Of a DNA stretch of 64,000 bases, positions 9,517-17,594 are shown one piece after another (position 1 is the stretch's first letter; every line of letters begins with the position of its first letter). Position numbers and translations under genes: made by a program. This DNA is from Planctomycetales bacterium (lineage in GTDB: Bacteria > Planctomycetota > Planctomycetia > Pirellulales > Thermoguttaceae). Below the pieces are notes generated by a model that was not told the origin of the DNA, made no database searches, and worked only from the letters and a program-made list of their open reading frames with translations. Location: positions 1-64,000 of the forward strand of contig SKOZ01000048.1 in the NCBI GenBank assembly GCA_007119795.1. Reading direction: 5' to 3'.

Positions 9517-11478
9517 ATGGAACCGATGGTGGCTGCCGTGCAACCGAAAGCCCAAAACCCGCGACAATACAGCCCTACCGAGGCCGGCGGTGCTGCGGCG
9601 GGCGCGGAGACCGCAAGCGGGCGCTTCACGTATCCCAGCGGCGCGCGGCCGCTCGAGGGATATACGATCAAGCGGGGCATCGGCCAGGGGGGGTTCGGCG
9701 AAGTCTACTTCGCCACCAGCGACGCCGGCAAGGAAGTGGCCCTCAAGCTCATCCGCCGCAACCTGGACGTCGAGCTCCGCGGCATCAAGCAGTGTCTCAA
9801 CTTCAAGCATCCCAACCTGCTGGCCATCTACGACGTCCGGCAGGACGCCATGGACGACTATTGGGTGGTCATGGAATACGTGGCCCACCACTGCCTGGAG
9901 GACGTCCTCGCCGAGCACCCGAAAGGGCTTCCCCTCGATCAGGCGCTCCTCTGGTTCCACGGCATCGCCGCCGGCGTCGGCTACCTCCACGACCACGGCG
10001 TTGTCCACCGCGACCTGAAGCCGGGGAACATCTTTTCCGACGAAGGCGTGGTCAAGATCGGCGACTACGGACTTTCGAAGTTCATCTCCTGCAGCCGCCG
10101 CAGCGGGCAGACGGAGAGTGTGGGGACGGTGCACTACATGGCCCCCGAAGTGGCCAACGGCCGATACGGAAAAGAGATCGACATCTACGCCCTGGGCGTG
10201 ATCCTCTACGAGATGCTCACCGGGCGCGTCCCCTTCGAGGGGGAGAGCGTCGGCGAGGTCCTCATGAAGCATCTCACGGCCGACCCCGACGTCTCCTGCC
10301 TCAACGAACCGTTCCGTGGCGTGGTGGCCCAGGCGCTGCAGAAGGATCCGGCCAAACGATTCAAATCGGTGGCGGAGATGGCGGCGCGGCTCCCCCGGCC
10401 CTTGGGGGCCCCGCTTCATGCCGGCCCCGCCAGCGCGGCGCGACCCACGGATGCGTCCCCAGCGGGGGCCCCTCTGGTGGCGGAGGTTGTCGATGACGAG
10501 CCGATCCTTCGCGCCGTGCGCCAGGGACTCCACCAACTCGGTGAGGCGGTGAAATGGTCGGAAATGACGGCCTCCACCCGGGCGGTGCTCATCGTGGTGC
10601 TGGTGGTGGTCTTCTTCTCAGCCGGCGGCGCCATCGTACCCCTGGCACTATCGCTGGTGCTGCTCTACGGCGTCTACCGACTGGTCCGCGCCGTGGTCCT
10701 CTCCTGCCGGGGACCGCAGGCCGGAGGTCCGCCGGTAGGGGGGGGCGCCGCAGCGCGGGCGCCGGAGGGGCACTCCCCCCGCCCCTATTGGACCGCCCGC
10801 GCGCGGCGCGAGAAGGCCATTGCCGCCCTCGTTCTCAAGCCGGGGCGGGAACGGGTCAGCGATCTGCTCGGCTCGATTCTCGGCGGCACCTTCGTGGCCG
10901 CCATCATGTGCGTGGTGATGATCATCCTCGCCGGCTACCGCTTCGGCGCACCTCAGCCCGCCCAGATCGCGTGGCTGGTCAGCATGAGCGTTCTGGGAAC
11001 TTGGGCGGTGATGATTCCCGCCAAGCTCTGGGAGGGCACTTCCGGTGACGGCACCCTGCGGCGGTTCACCATGATGGTCGTAGGGCTCACCCTCGGCGCC
11101 GTGGCCTTCCTGCTGGCTTCGGGGCTCATGGTCGATCTTCCCCACGACGTGAGATTGCCCCACGCCAACTACCGCCTTCCCGAAGGGTTTTACACCTTCG
11201 ACGGCCAGCCGCGGGAACTGGCCTACATGGCCGCCTTCGGAACGCTCTTCCTGCTCATCCGCTGGTGGTCCCTGGCCGACCCGCTCCGCGGCCGGCGGCT
11301 GAGCTTGTGGTTGTTGGCACTATGCATCGGGGGGGCGGTGCTGGTCGCCGCCGTCTGGCAGTTCCCCCAGCCGTGGCTGGCCATGGTCGCCGGCTCGATC
11401 GCCGTCGCCGTGCAGTTGGCCAGTCCCTGGGTCCACCCCCAGACGCTCAATGCGGCGATACGGAATGCGAAGCAGTAG
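9517..11478 (+). CDS. Membrane Ser/Thr protein kinase
   Basis: A 653-residue Hanks-type kinase followed by a polytopic membrane domain. Kinase domain at about residues 45-300: glycine loop GQGGFGEVYFA, the VALKLI lysine, catalytic loop HRDLKPGN, activation-segment start DYGLSK, then GTVHYMAPEVANG and the DIYALGVILYEMLTGRVPF block. All catalytic residues are present, but the metal-binding motif is DYG rather than DFG. After an Ala/Pro linker come about seven transmembrane segments (from VLIVVLVVVFFSAGG to WLAMVAGSIAVAV), unlike the single segment plus sensor of PknB-type kinases. The start at ATG 9517 has GAGGG 5 bases upstream; the longer frame from 9382 lacks protein-like sequence. It follows an FHA gene. 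Confidence 0.9.
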   Translation: MEPMVAAVQPKAQNPRQYSPTEAGGAAAGAETASGRFTYPSGARPLEGYTIKRGIGQGGFGEVYFATSDAGKEVALKLIRRNLDVELRGIKQCLNFKHPNLLAIYDVRQDAMDDYWVVMEYVAHHCLEDVLAEHPKGLPLDQALLWFHGIAAGVGYLHDHGVVHRDLKPGNIFSDEGVVKIGDYGLSKFISCSRRSGQTESVGTVHYMAPEVANGRYGKEIDIYALGVILYEMLTGRVPFEGESVGEVLMKHLTADPDVSCLNEPFRGVVAQALQKDPAKRFKSVAEMAARLPRPLGAPLHAGPASAARPTDASPAGAPLVAEVVDDEPILRAVRQGLHQLGEAVKWSEMTASTRAVLIVVLVVVFFSAGGAIVPLALSLVLLYGVYRLVRAVVLSCRGPQAGGPPVGGGAAARAPEGHSPRPYWTARARREKAIAALVLKPGRERVSDLLGSILGGTFVAAIMCVVMIILAGYRFGAPQPAQIAWLVSMSVLGTWAVMIPAKLWEGTSGDGTLRRFTMMVVGLTLGAVAFLLASGLMVDLPHDVRLPHANYRLPEGFYTFDGQPRELAYMAAFGTLFLLIRWWSLADPLRGRRLSLWLLALCIGGAVLVAAVWQFPQPWLAMVAGSIAVAVQLASPWVHPQTLNAAIRNAKQ

Positions 11479-11479
11479 T

Positions 11480-11567
11480 GGACGGGGTTCAGGGGTCAGG
11501 GGGTAGTCCGCGACTCCGTCGCGGTCAGGCGGCCGCAGGCCGCCGTCAGGGGTCAGGAGTCAGGGAG
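11480..11567. repeat. G-rich direct repeats enclosing two adjacent hairpins
   Basis: GGGGTTCAGGGGTCAGGGGG follows the kinase stop. Then come hairpin CCGCGAC/GTCGCGG (11508-11524, 3-base loop) and hairpin GGCGGCC/GGCCGCC (11528-11544, 3-base loop), then GTCAGGGGTCAGGAGTCAGGG. The organisation resembles a REP-type intergenic element. It might also end transcription of the kinase gene, but no T run follows. Confidence 0.55.
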
Positions 11568-11690
11568 GTTTTCGGAGCAGCAGAGGTCGGAAGTCGGATG
11601 ACGGGGCGCTGAGCCACGGAGGGTCTTTCGTAATCCTCTCCACGGTTCTCCCACGGAGCGTTCGAGGGCGAGAAGGAACAGGTGGAAGCG

Positions 11691-13211
11691 ATGGCGATTA
11701 AACTGATACCGGTTTTGTTGGTGGCGCTGATGCTGCTCGTCGGCTTCGTCGTCGTGGTGGTGCTGATCGCCAACCGCCGCACACGCGCCGTCGGCCTGAC
11801 GCTGCTGGTGCTCGGTTTCTTCGGTCTAGCGGTTCTGCTTGCGGCGGGGATGTTCGTTAGCTACCGCGCCGTCCAGGTGGAGCACACTCGCGCGGAAAGC
11901 GCGCGGGCGCTCCGGGAGTTAGGGCGCGAAATGCACCAATACTCCGTCCCGAGCGAAGAGTCCCACCTTCCAGCCCCGCCCCCCGCGGAAGCGTTCCCCC
12001 CGGAAGCAACAGGCTCAAGCGGATCGGTCAACGACACCCAGCCACCGGGTGTCCTCCAATCCGTCGGGCAGGCGTTGCGGCGGGCGATTGTCGAGACCGA
12101 GGCCGAGCAATGGACCGATAGACATCCGCCCCCAAGGGAGCCCCCTACCGAGACGGCACCTTCGCCCCCACGCGATCCGGGGGAGGCCGAGGAGGGCGGC
12201 GCCGAGGAAACCTCGGCTGCCGGGGTCCCCCAGGAGAGTGAGTCGGAGTTCGCCGAGGCCACCCGCATGCTCCGCTCCGCCCTGGCGATCCTCAGCGCCT
12301 GGGAGGATTCGGCCGCGGCCCGCGATGCCGAGGGGGGCGAGACCGCTCCCTTGGTGCTTCCGGTGGGAATGGGCAGCGGCCCGCGACCGGATTGGGTGGG
12401 TCGCGACGCCCGGCGCGTGGACGGCGCCTACGAGATGACGGCGAGCGTCGGCCCTTACGCCACGCGACTGGAGTGCGAGCGGGCCCTCCCCGCCGAACTG
12501 GACGCGGTGGTGGCCGACTACGTGGAACGCTATCTGGGCGGGGCCTTTCGCGATCGGGTGCGCCTCCCGCTCGATTACCTCCGCGATCGGGTCATCGCCG
12601 AGGAATGGGAGGAGGTCCGCCAGACGTCGGTGGGGCCGATGCTCCAGCTCCACGTCCTCCTGAGCTTCGACAGCCAGGTGAACACCCGTCTCAAGGCGAT
12701 CCGCGACCAGATGATCGTCGGCGAGCGGTTGCGCGTGTTGGCTCTCTCGATCGGTTCGGTGCTGGCGGCAGTAGCCACCGCCTTCCTTTATCTGAAGGCC
12801 GATCTGGCGACGGGCGGGGCGTACCGCGGATGGCTCCGCGTCGGCGCCTTGACGGCCCTGGCGGCAATTGGCGGTGGCGTCTACTTGCTGCTGGCGGTGG
12901 CCCCGGAGCCGGCGGCCGCCTGGCCGGCTGTGGAGCAGCTCGAGCGGCCTGCGGCCGAGGGCGGCCGCGTGACTACGGTGGGAGGGGGAGCGTTCGACGG
13001 ATCGGTCATCCAGGTCGCGTCGCCGGAGCCGTCGGTTGCCCACGGTGAGCAATGGGTGGTGGTCCGGTACACGGCGAGCTGGTTCGCCGTCGGCCTTCTG
13101 GCCCTGGGCATGCTTGGCATGGTGGGGATGCTTGCCTTCCGCCGCACCCGCGTGCTGGCTCTGGCCCTGGTGGCGTTGCTCCTCGTGCTCGGGTTGATTA
13201 TGGTGGCATGA
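11691..13211 (+). CDS. Large hypothetical membrane protein
   Basis: A 506-residue protein of no family I recognise. Two transmembrane helices at the N-terminus (IPVLLVALMLLVGFVVVVVLI and GLTLLVLGFFGLAVLLAAG) are followed by a Pro/Glu/Ala-rich low-complexity linker. A soluble alpha/beta region of about 150 residues comes next, then three or four transmembrane helices in the last 150 residues. The start was placed at ATG 11691 with AGGTGG 5 bases upstream rather than the overlapping GTG at 11682. It precedes an ECF sigma factor and anti-sigma-like gene. It could be a membrane sensor or target of that pair, which is inference from position only. Confidence 0.75.
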   Translation: MAIKLIPVLLVALMLLVGFVVVVVLIANRRTRAVGLTLLVLGFFGLAVLLAAGMFVSYRAVQVEHTRAESARALRELGREMHQYSVPSEESHLPAPPPAEAFPPEATGSSGSVNDTQPPGVLQSVGQALRRAIVETEAEQWTDRHPPPREPPTETAPSPPRDPGEAEEGGAEETSAAGVPQESESEFAEATRMLRSALAILSAWEDSAAARDAEGGETAPLVLPVGMGSGPRPDWVGRDARRVDGAYEMTASVGPYATRLECERALPAELDAVVADYVERYLGGAFRDRVRLPLDYLRDRVIAEEWEEVRQTSVGPMLQLHVLLSFDSQVNTRLKAIRDQMIVGERLRVLALSIGSVLAAVATAFLYLKADLATGGAYRGWLRVGALTALAAIGGGVYLLLAVAPEPAAAWPAVEQLERPAAEGGRVTTVGGGAFDGSVIQVASPEPSVAHGEQWVVVRYTASWFAVGLLALGMLGMVGMLAFRRTRVLALALVALLLVLGLIMVA

Positions 13212-13310
13212 TGTGCGGTTGCCCGGCGCCTGCTGCCGGGGGCCGCGCGGAAGGTCGGAACGGGCCCGAACCCTCTGTCGACGCTCCGTCACCCCACCAC
13301 ACACTGCCCC

Positions 13311-13955
13311 ATGTCCAGTGCCACGGCGAGCGACGCCCTCTTGATCCGCCGCATCCGCGAGGGGGAGGACTCTGCGTGGCAAGAGTTGATTGCGCGGTTT
13401 GAAGGGCGGCTGCTGGCCTTCGTCGAGAGCCGCACCCGCCACCGAGCCGAGGCGGAGGACATCGTTCAGGAGGCCTTCGTGGGCTTTCTGACCAGCCTGC
13501 CGAACTTCGACGAGAGCCGGCCGCTGGAAGGCTACCTCTTCTCGATCGCCGCCCACAAGCTGACCGACGCGCTCCGCCGGGAGGGCCGGCGGCCGGCCAT
13601 CCCCCTGGCGGCCGGTTCCGGGCGCACCAGCTCCTGGGAGCCCCCCGGGACGGCGCGGGCCGCGAGCAGCATCGTGCGGAGCCACGAGCGCCGCGGCCTG
13701 GAAGAGGAGGCACTCGCCCAGGCCATCGTCCAGCAGATCGAGCACTGGCGAAAGCGGGGCGACTGGCAGAAGCTCCGCACGGCCGAACTGCTCTTCGTCT
13801 GCGGTTGGGCCAACAAGGAGGCGGCCGAGGCGCTGGGGCTCTCCGAGCAGGCGGTGGCCAACTACAAGTTCGAATTCCTGTCCCGGCTGCGCACCAGCCT
13901 GAAGAAGCAGCAGCTTTGCGAAGACGTCTTTCCCGAGCTCCACGAGACGAAGTGA
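13311..13955 (+). CDS. ECF-type RNA polymerase sigma factor
   Basis: A 214-residue group 4 sigma factor. Region 2 is clear (LLAFVESRTRHRAEAEDIVQ, then the EAFVGFLTSLPNF and YLFSIAAHKLTDALRR helices, the latter being 2.3-2.4). Region 4 is at the C-terminus (RTAELLFVCGWANKEAAEALGLSEQAVANYKFEFLSRL) with a recognisable HTH. The linker between them is longer than usual (about 70 residues, with an Arg/Gly/Ser stretch). Its TGA overlaps the GTG of the next gene (GTGA), so the two are translationally coupled, as is usual for sigma/anti-sigma pairs. Promoter targets are unknown. Confidence 0.9.
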   Translation: MSSATASDALLIRRIREGEDSAWQELIARFEGRLLAFVESRTRHRAEAEDIVQEAFVGFLTSLPNFDESRPLEGYLFSIAAHKLTDALRREGRRPAIPLAAGSGRTSSWEPPGTARAASSIVRSHERRGLEEEALAQAIVQQIEHWRKRGDWQKLRTAELLFVCGWANKEAAEALGLSEQAVANYKFEFLSRLRTSLKKQQLCEDVFPELHETK

Positions 13956-14362
13956 GCGCGCCCGTACGCCAGAGCGACCTGGAACGCTTCCTCGACGAGG
14001 CCCTCGCGCCCGAGGAGATGGCCCGCATCGAGCAGCGGCTCCGCGAGGAGCCGGAGCTCCTCGAGCGGCTCGCCGCGATCCATACCCGCCGCGACGCCGG
14101 CTTCCATTCCCTGGGGGAGATCTGGCGGCGGAACCACCTCTCCTGTCCCGGCCGCGAGCAGCTCGGCAGCCACCTCCTGGGCGTGCTGCCGGCGGAGTTC
14201 TCGGACTACATCGAGTTCCACGTCGAGTCGGTCGGCTGCCGCTTCTGCCGCGCCAACCTCGCCGATCTGGCCAGCCGCCAAGCCGAGGCCCCCCAGGCCG
14301 CCGAGAGCCGCCGCCGCAAATTCTTCCAGTCCAGCGTCGGTCACCTCCGCCGCGGCACGTAG
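13952..14362 (+). CDS. Putative anti-sigma factor coupled to the ECF sigma gene
   Basis: A 136-residue protein starting at a GTG inside the sigma stop codon (GTGA overlap). The N-terminal half is a charged helix pair (FLDEALAPEEMARIEQRLRE) resembling the short cytoplasmic domain of anti-sigma factors. The C-terminal half has Cys/His residues: SCPG, then HVESVGCRFC. This is H-x5-C-x2-C, close to but not the same as the classical zinc anti-sigma motif H-x3-C-x2-C. No transmembrane helix is present, so it would be a soluble regulator. The role is inferred from coupling plus the Cys/His pattern; an ECF-associated zinc protein of other function is possible. Confidence 0.72.
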   Translation: MSAPVRQSDLERFLDEALAPEEMARIEQRLREEPELLERLAAIHTRRDAGFHSLGEIWRRNHLSCPGREQLGSHLLGVLPAEFSDYIEFHVESVGCRFCRANLADLASRQAEAPQAAESRRRKFFQSSVGHLRRGT

Positions 14363-14415
14363 GCCGGCAGGCGCGCGGCCGAGGGTCCACCCACTGGGCC
14401 TCGGCGCGCGGCCTA
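14360..14415. terminator. Long imperfect inverted repeat between convergent genes
   Basis: Outer arms TAGGCCG/CGGCCTA (the first includes the anti-sigma stop codon) and inner arms CCGAGG/CCTCGG surround a 14-base loop, with near-complementary CGCGCGG stretches between. It lies between the convergent anti-sigma and hcp genes and probably ends transcription, but it has no T run. Confidence 0.45.
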
Positions 14416-14528
14416 CCGAAACGCTTGCGGCCGGCGGCGGAATCTGCCGGCATTCCGCCCCCTTCGCTGGTCCATCCGCGGAACGCGCACGTGCGTTTCC
14501 CCCTGCGGCTCCGGCGGGATCTGCCGCG

Positions 14529-15821
14529 TCAGACGGCCATGACCTCGGCCAGGTCGGCCTGGGCATCCTTGCTCGCCAGCCGCAGGCCGTACTGCTGCTG
14601 GAGGAGCTGGAAGACGTTCGGGGAGATGAAGGCCGGCGGTTTGGGGCCGATGGTGATGTTCTTCACGCCCAGCGCCAGGAGCGAGAGGAGGACGGCCACG
14701 GCCTTCTGCTCGAACCACGAGACGACCAGCGTCAGCGGCAGGTCGTTGACCGAGCAGTTCAGCGCCTCGGCCAGACCGATGGCCACCTTGATGGCCCCGT
14801 AGGCGTTGTTGCACTGGCCCATGTCCAAGAGCCGCGGCAGTCCGAGGAGCTCACCGTATTCGTTGTCCCGAATGCGATATTTGCCGCAGCCGAGGGTGAG
14901 AATGAAGGAGTCGGGCGGGGTGGCCTGGGCGTACTCGCTGAAATAGTTCCGTCCCGGCTCGGCGCCGTCGCAGCCGCCGATGACGAAGAAGCGGCTGATC
15001 TTCCCTTCGGCGACGGCCTTGAGGATCGCATCGGCCATCCCCAGGATCACGCTGTGGTGGAAGCCGATCGTGGAGGTCTTGCCCGGCTGGTCGGTCAACG
15101 GCGGGCACTCCTTGGCCTGGGCGACCACGGCGGAGAAGTCTCCGTCGGGGATGCGCTTGCCCCCCGGAACCGCGGTGCAGCGGGTGGAGTAGATGCGGTC
15201 GGCATACGTGGCCGGGGGAATCAGCACGCAATTCGTCGTGGCCACCACCGGCCCGGAAAACTGGGCGAATTCCTTCTTCTGCTTCTGCCATGCCCCGCCG
15301 AAGTGCCCGGCGAGATTGGGATGCTCGCGGAGCTTGGGGTACATGTGGCCGGGGAGCATCTCGCCGTGGGTGTAGACCTGGATGTCCGTGCCCGCGCACT
15401 GATCGAGCAGCTCTTCCAGATCCCTCAAGTCGTGACCCGTGACCAGGATACCCGGGCCGGCCTTGGTCCCCTCGAAGACCTGCGAGGGCGACGGCTGCCC
15501 GTAACGGCGGACGTGCCCCTCGTCGAGCATCTCCATGACCCGCAGGTTCTGCCGCCCACACTCGAGGACCAGCTCCACGTGGGCGTCGAGGTCGAAGTTG
15601 ACGTTCGTCATGGTGGCGAAGAGGCCTTCTTCCACAAAGGCGTCGACTGCCTCGTCGACCATTCCCAGACGCCGGGCGTGGTGGGCATAGGCAGCCATCC
15701 CCTTCAACCCGTAGAGCAGCGTCTCCTGGAGCGACTGGATGTCGGCATTCTTTCCGCAGATGCCCGGGCTGTTGACGCACGCGATACCGGCGGCAGTCTG
15801 TTCACACTGGTTGCAGAACAT
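14529..15821 (-). CDS. hcp: Hybrid-cluster protein (hydroxylamine reductase / NO detoxification), short form
   Basis: Iron-sulfur-oxygen cluster enzyme; family members reduce hydroxylamine in vitro and NO in vivo. The start at ATG 15821 gives MFCNQCEQTAAGIACVNSPG with AGGAGG 6 bases upstream; the frame runs on upstream but homology begins here. The N-terminal cysteines follow C-x2-C-x8-C-x6-C, the spacing of the [4Fe-4S] type. The hybrid-cluster region is present: GGCDGAEPGRNYF, ILTLGCGKYR, LLDMGQCNNAYG and the Glu of WFEQKAV. At 430 residues it is about 115-120 shorter than E. coli or Desulfovibrio Hcp, fitting the short class (class III) that lacks the second helical bundle. It is divergent from a Crp/Fnr regulator with an FNR-like box between. 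Confidence 0.94.
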   Translation of the reverse strand: MFCNQCEQTAAGIACVNSPGICGKNADIQSLQETLLYGLKGMAAYAHHARRLGMVDEAVDAFVEEGLFATMTNVNFDLDAHVELVLECGRQNLRVMEMLDEGHVRRYGQPSPSQVFEGTKAGPGILVTGHDLRDLEELLDQCAGTDIQVYTHGEMLPGHMYPKLREHPNLAGHFGGAWQKQKKEFAQFSGPVVATTNCVLIPPATYADRIYSTRCTAVPGGKRIPDGDFSAVVAQAKECPPLTDQPGKTSTIGFHHSVILGMADAILKAVAEGKISRFFVIGGCDGAEPGRNYFSEYAQATPPDSFILTLGCGKYRIRDNEYGELLGLPRLLDMGQCNNAYGAIKVAIGLAEALNCSVNDLPLTLVVSWFEQKAVAVLLSLLALGVKNITIGPKPPAFISPNVFQLLQQQYGLRLASKDAQADLAEVMAV

Positions 15822-16000
15822 AAATGAACCTCCTCTTGGGTGTTCAGCCCCGTCCATTGGGGGCAGATTTGGGGTGTCTTTCGGCCGCGTAGTCGAGTAG
15901 GCTCGGCGTCGGGCCTTCTGCCGAGGGGGGCACGGCAGGATCATGCACGTTGGCAATCGCATCTGCCACACCGGGCCCATTTCCCTGGCGTCGTTTCTGT

Positions 16001-16042
16001 AGGATAGGCGAGGCCCTTGCAAGCCGCCTTGATCTGGGTCAA
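16001..16042 (-). promoter_or_regulatory. FNR/DNR-type operator and hcp promoter
   Basis: TTGATCTGGGTCAA at 16029-16042 matches the FNR/DNR consensus TTGAT-N4-ATCAA at 9 of 10 positions, and the palindrome extends one base each way (C...G). On the minus strand TATCCT at 16006-16001 is a candidate -10. That puts the start of transcription near 15994, with the box centred at about -41.5, the class II activator position. The box could also serve the divergent regulator gene. The site is read directly; activator binding is inferred. Confidence 0.72.
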
Positions 16043-16233
16043 GCTGGGTTGAGAAAAATCGCCGACTGCTCGTCCCGGGCCGAGCGCCTGCCCGGTACGA
16101 GGCGCGAATCGCCGATTCCCAGCCACCGCGGTGCCGGACGAAAGCGTCCGGCATGCCGGCTTCCCTCTACCCATTACGGGTTCGGCGATTTCGCTGTGGC
16201 GGACCCATCACCGATTCCGTTGGAGAAGCCCCC

Positions 16234-16923
16234 TTGTCGGAAAACGTCATCGACATTCTGCACAACTGCCCCATGCTCGCCCGGGTGCCCGACGATGCCT
16301 TCGGCCGCCTGGTGACCATGGCGCGGCTCTGCCGGTTCGAGCGGGACGCCGTCATTTTCCGGCAGGGCGACGCCTGCCCCGGCGCCTACATCGTCGGCAG
16401 CGGGCTGGTGCGGGTCTTCAAGACGGCTCCGAACGGCAAGGAGCATGTCCTCCACATGGTCGGACCCGGGCAGACCTTCGCCGAGGTGGCGGCCATGGGC
16501 AACTTCGAGGTTCCCGCCAACGCGGCGGCCATCGCCCCGACCACCTGCGTCCTGTTACCGCTGGACCGCCTCCAGCGGGCCCTCCACGAGGACCATGCCC
16601 TCTGTTTGGGGATGATGACGGGCATGACTCTCTGGGTGCGGCATCTGGTCAACCTCATGGAAGACATCGTCCTCCGCGATGCCGCCGGTCGCCTGGCCCG
16701 CTTCCTGCTCGACTGCGAGGCCAACGGCCGTGGAATCGTGGAGCTGCCCACCCTGAAGCGGCACCTGGCCAACCACCTCAATCTCACCAGCGAGACCTTC
16801 TCCCGCACCTTCCGCCGCCTCACCGATGCCCATCTCATCGCCCCCGAGGGCGACAACCGAGTAACCTTGCTGGACCGGGAGAAACTCGAGCGGGTTGCCG
16901 CCGGACGGTTTCCTCGTCTCTGA
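16234..16923 (+). CDS. Crp/Fnr-family regulator (HcpR/DNR-like)
   Basis: A cyclic-nucleotide-binding-fold regulator with a C-terminal winged helix, 229 residues from the TTG at 16234, which has GGAGAAG upstream. An ATG at 16153 in the same frame would add 27 poorly protein-like residues. The effector domain runs from NCPMLARVPDDAF to about residue 120 and lacks the FNR N-terminal cysteine cluster, so it is more like DNR/NnrR/HcpR haem- or NO-responsive members. The recognition helix contains SETFSRTFRRL, with the Glu-x-x-Ser-Arg spacing that in FNR contacts TTGAT half-sites. That matches the TTGATCTGGGTCAA box 192 bases upstream. It is divergent from hcp and most likely controls it, perhaps with itself. 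Confidence 0.88.
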   Translation: MSENVIDILHNCPMLARVPDDAFGRLVTMARLCRFERDAVIFRQGDACPGAYIVGSGLVRVFKTAPNGKEHVLHMVGPGQTFAEVAAMGNFEVPANAAAIAPTTCVLLPLDRLQRALHEDHALCLGMMTGMTLWVRHLVNLMEDIVLRDAAGRLARFLLDCEANGRGIVELPTLKRHLANHLNLTSETFSRTFRRLTDAHLIAPEGDNRVTLLDREKLERVAAGRFPRL

Positions 16924-17228
16924 TTGCTGGTGGTCCCGGTCGGTCGGCGTGTTTTTCCGGCAGTATCGTCGGGCACGATCAAGGCGATGCAAGCCAGTGC
17001 CACACCACGCCGTGAACCCTCCTGCCCACGGGTCCCTCGTGCGCCCTCCCTGGCTCCTAATGGGACGTGATGTGGTGCGCGGCACCGCACCGAGGCCTGT
17101 GCGGCGTACGCCTCTCGAACATGAGGAAAGGGAGAAAACGGAGAGGAGGAGGGATGGGCGGCCATAGGTTGCCGGAAGTGGTGTCCTGGCATGACCGTCC
17201 AACCCGACCGTCGCCGGTCGCCTCCTTC

Positions 17229-17363
17229 CCCTTCACCATTCTCTTCATCCTTCTCTGTTCTCTCGGTTCCCTCCTGTAAAGAGAATTCAATGAGGTAGAG
17301 GTCGTTGTTGCTTGAACAGGAGGGCACGCAGAACTCAAAGGAAAGGAGGGTAGCGGAGCCGAA
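17229..17363. repeat. Inverted pair of purine-rich ACAGGAGGG tracts
   Basis: On the minus strand a purine-rich tract begins ACAGGAGGG (17277-17269) and runs AACCGAGAGAACAGAGAAGG and on. On the plus strand a second tract begins ACAGGAGGG (17316-17324) and runs through GCAGAACTCAAAGGAAAGGAGG. The two face away from each other around a 38-base A/T-richer centre. They look like two copies of a degenerate intergenic repeat. Confidence 0.4.
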
Positions 17364-17511
17364 ATGCCCCCTTGCAGCGCCTCGCCGCCTGGCATTCTCC
17401 ATCTTCTTCTCCCACGAACTCGGCTCTCTCTTGTGTCGTCGCACTCCCCCGGAAGATGGGGGTCATCTACGATTCACGGCGCTGCGTGCCACGATGTGCC
17501 GACGAGGGGAC

Positions 17512-17551
17512 AAAAAAACCCTCCGCAGGCGGGGCAGGGACCTGCGGAGGG
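17512..17551 (-). terminator. Rho-independent terminator of the GH32 gene
   Basis: Read on the minus strand: an 11-bp perfect stem CCCTCCGCAGG/CCTGCGGAGGG with an 11-base loop, followed by T7 (A7 at 17512-17518 on the plus strand). It lies about 160 bases past the stop of the leftward GH32 gene and has all the features of an intrinsic terminator. Confidence 0.85.
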
Positions 17552-17561
17552 CAAATAGTCG

Positions 17562-17594
17562 CCCTCCACAGGCGGGGCAGGGACCTGCGGAGGG
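17562..17594 (-). repeat. Tandem duplicate of the terminator hairpin
   Basis: A second copy of the 33-base hairpin starts exactly 43 bases after the first and differs at one base (ACAGG for GCAGG in the left arm, giving one stem mismatch). It lacks the T run. This is local tandem duplication of the terminator stem. Confidence 0.75.

Noticed and set aside
17519..17594. Possible CRISPR-like repeat pair
   Set aside because: Only two units with a 10-base gap, each a terminator hairpin; no array and no cas gene in the window.
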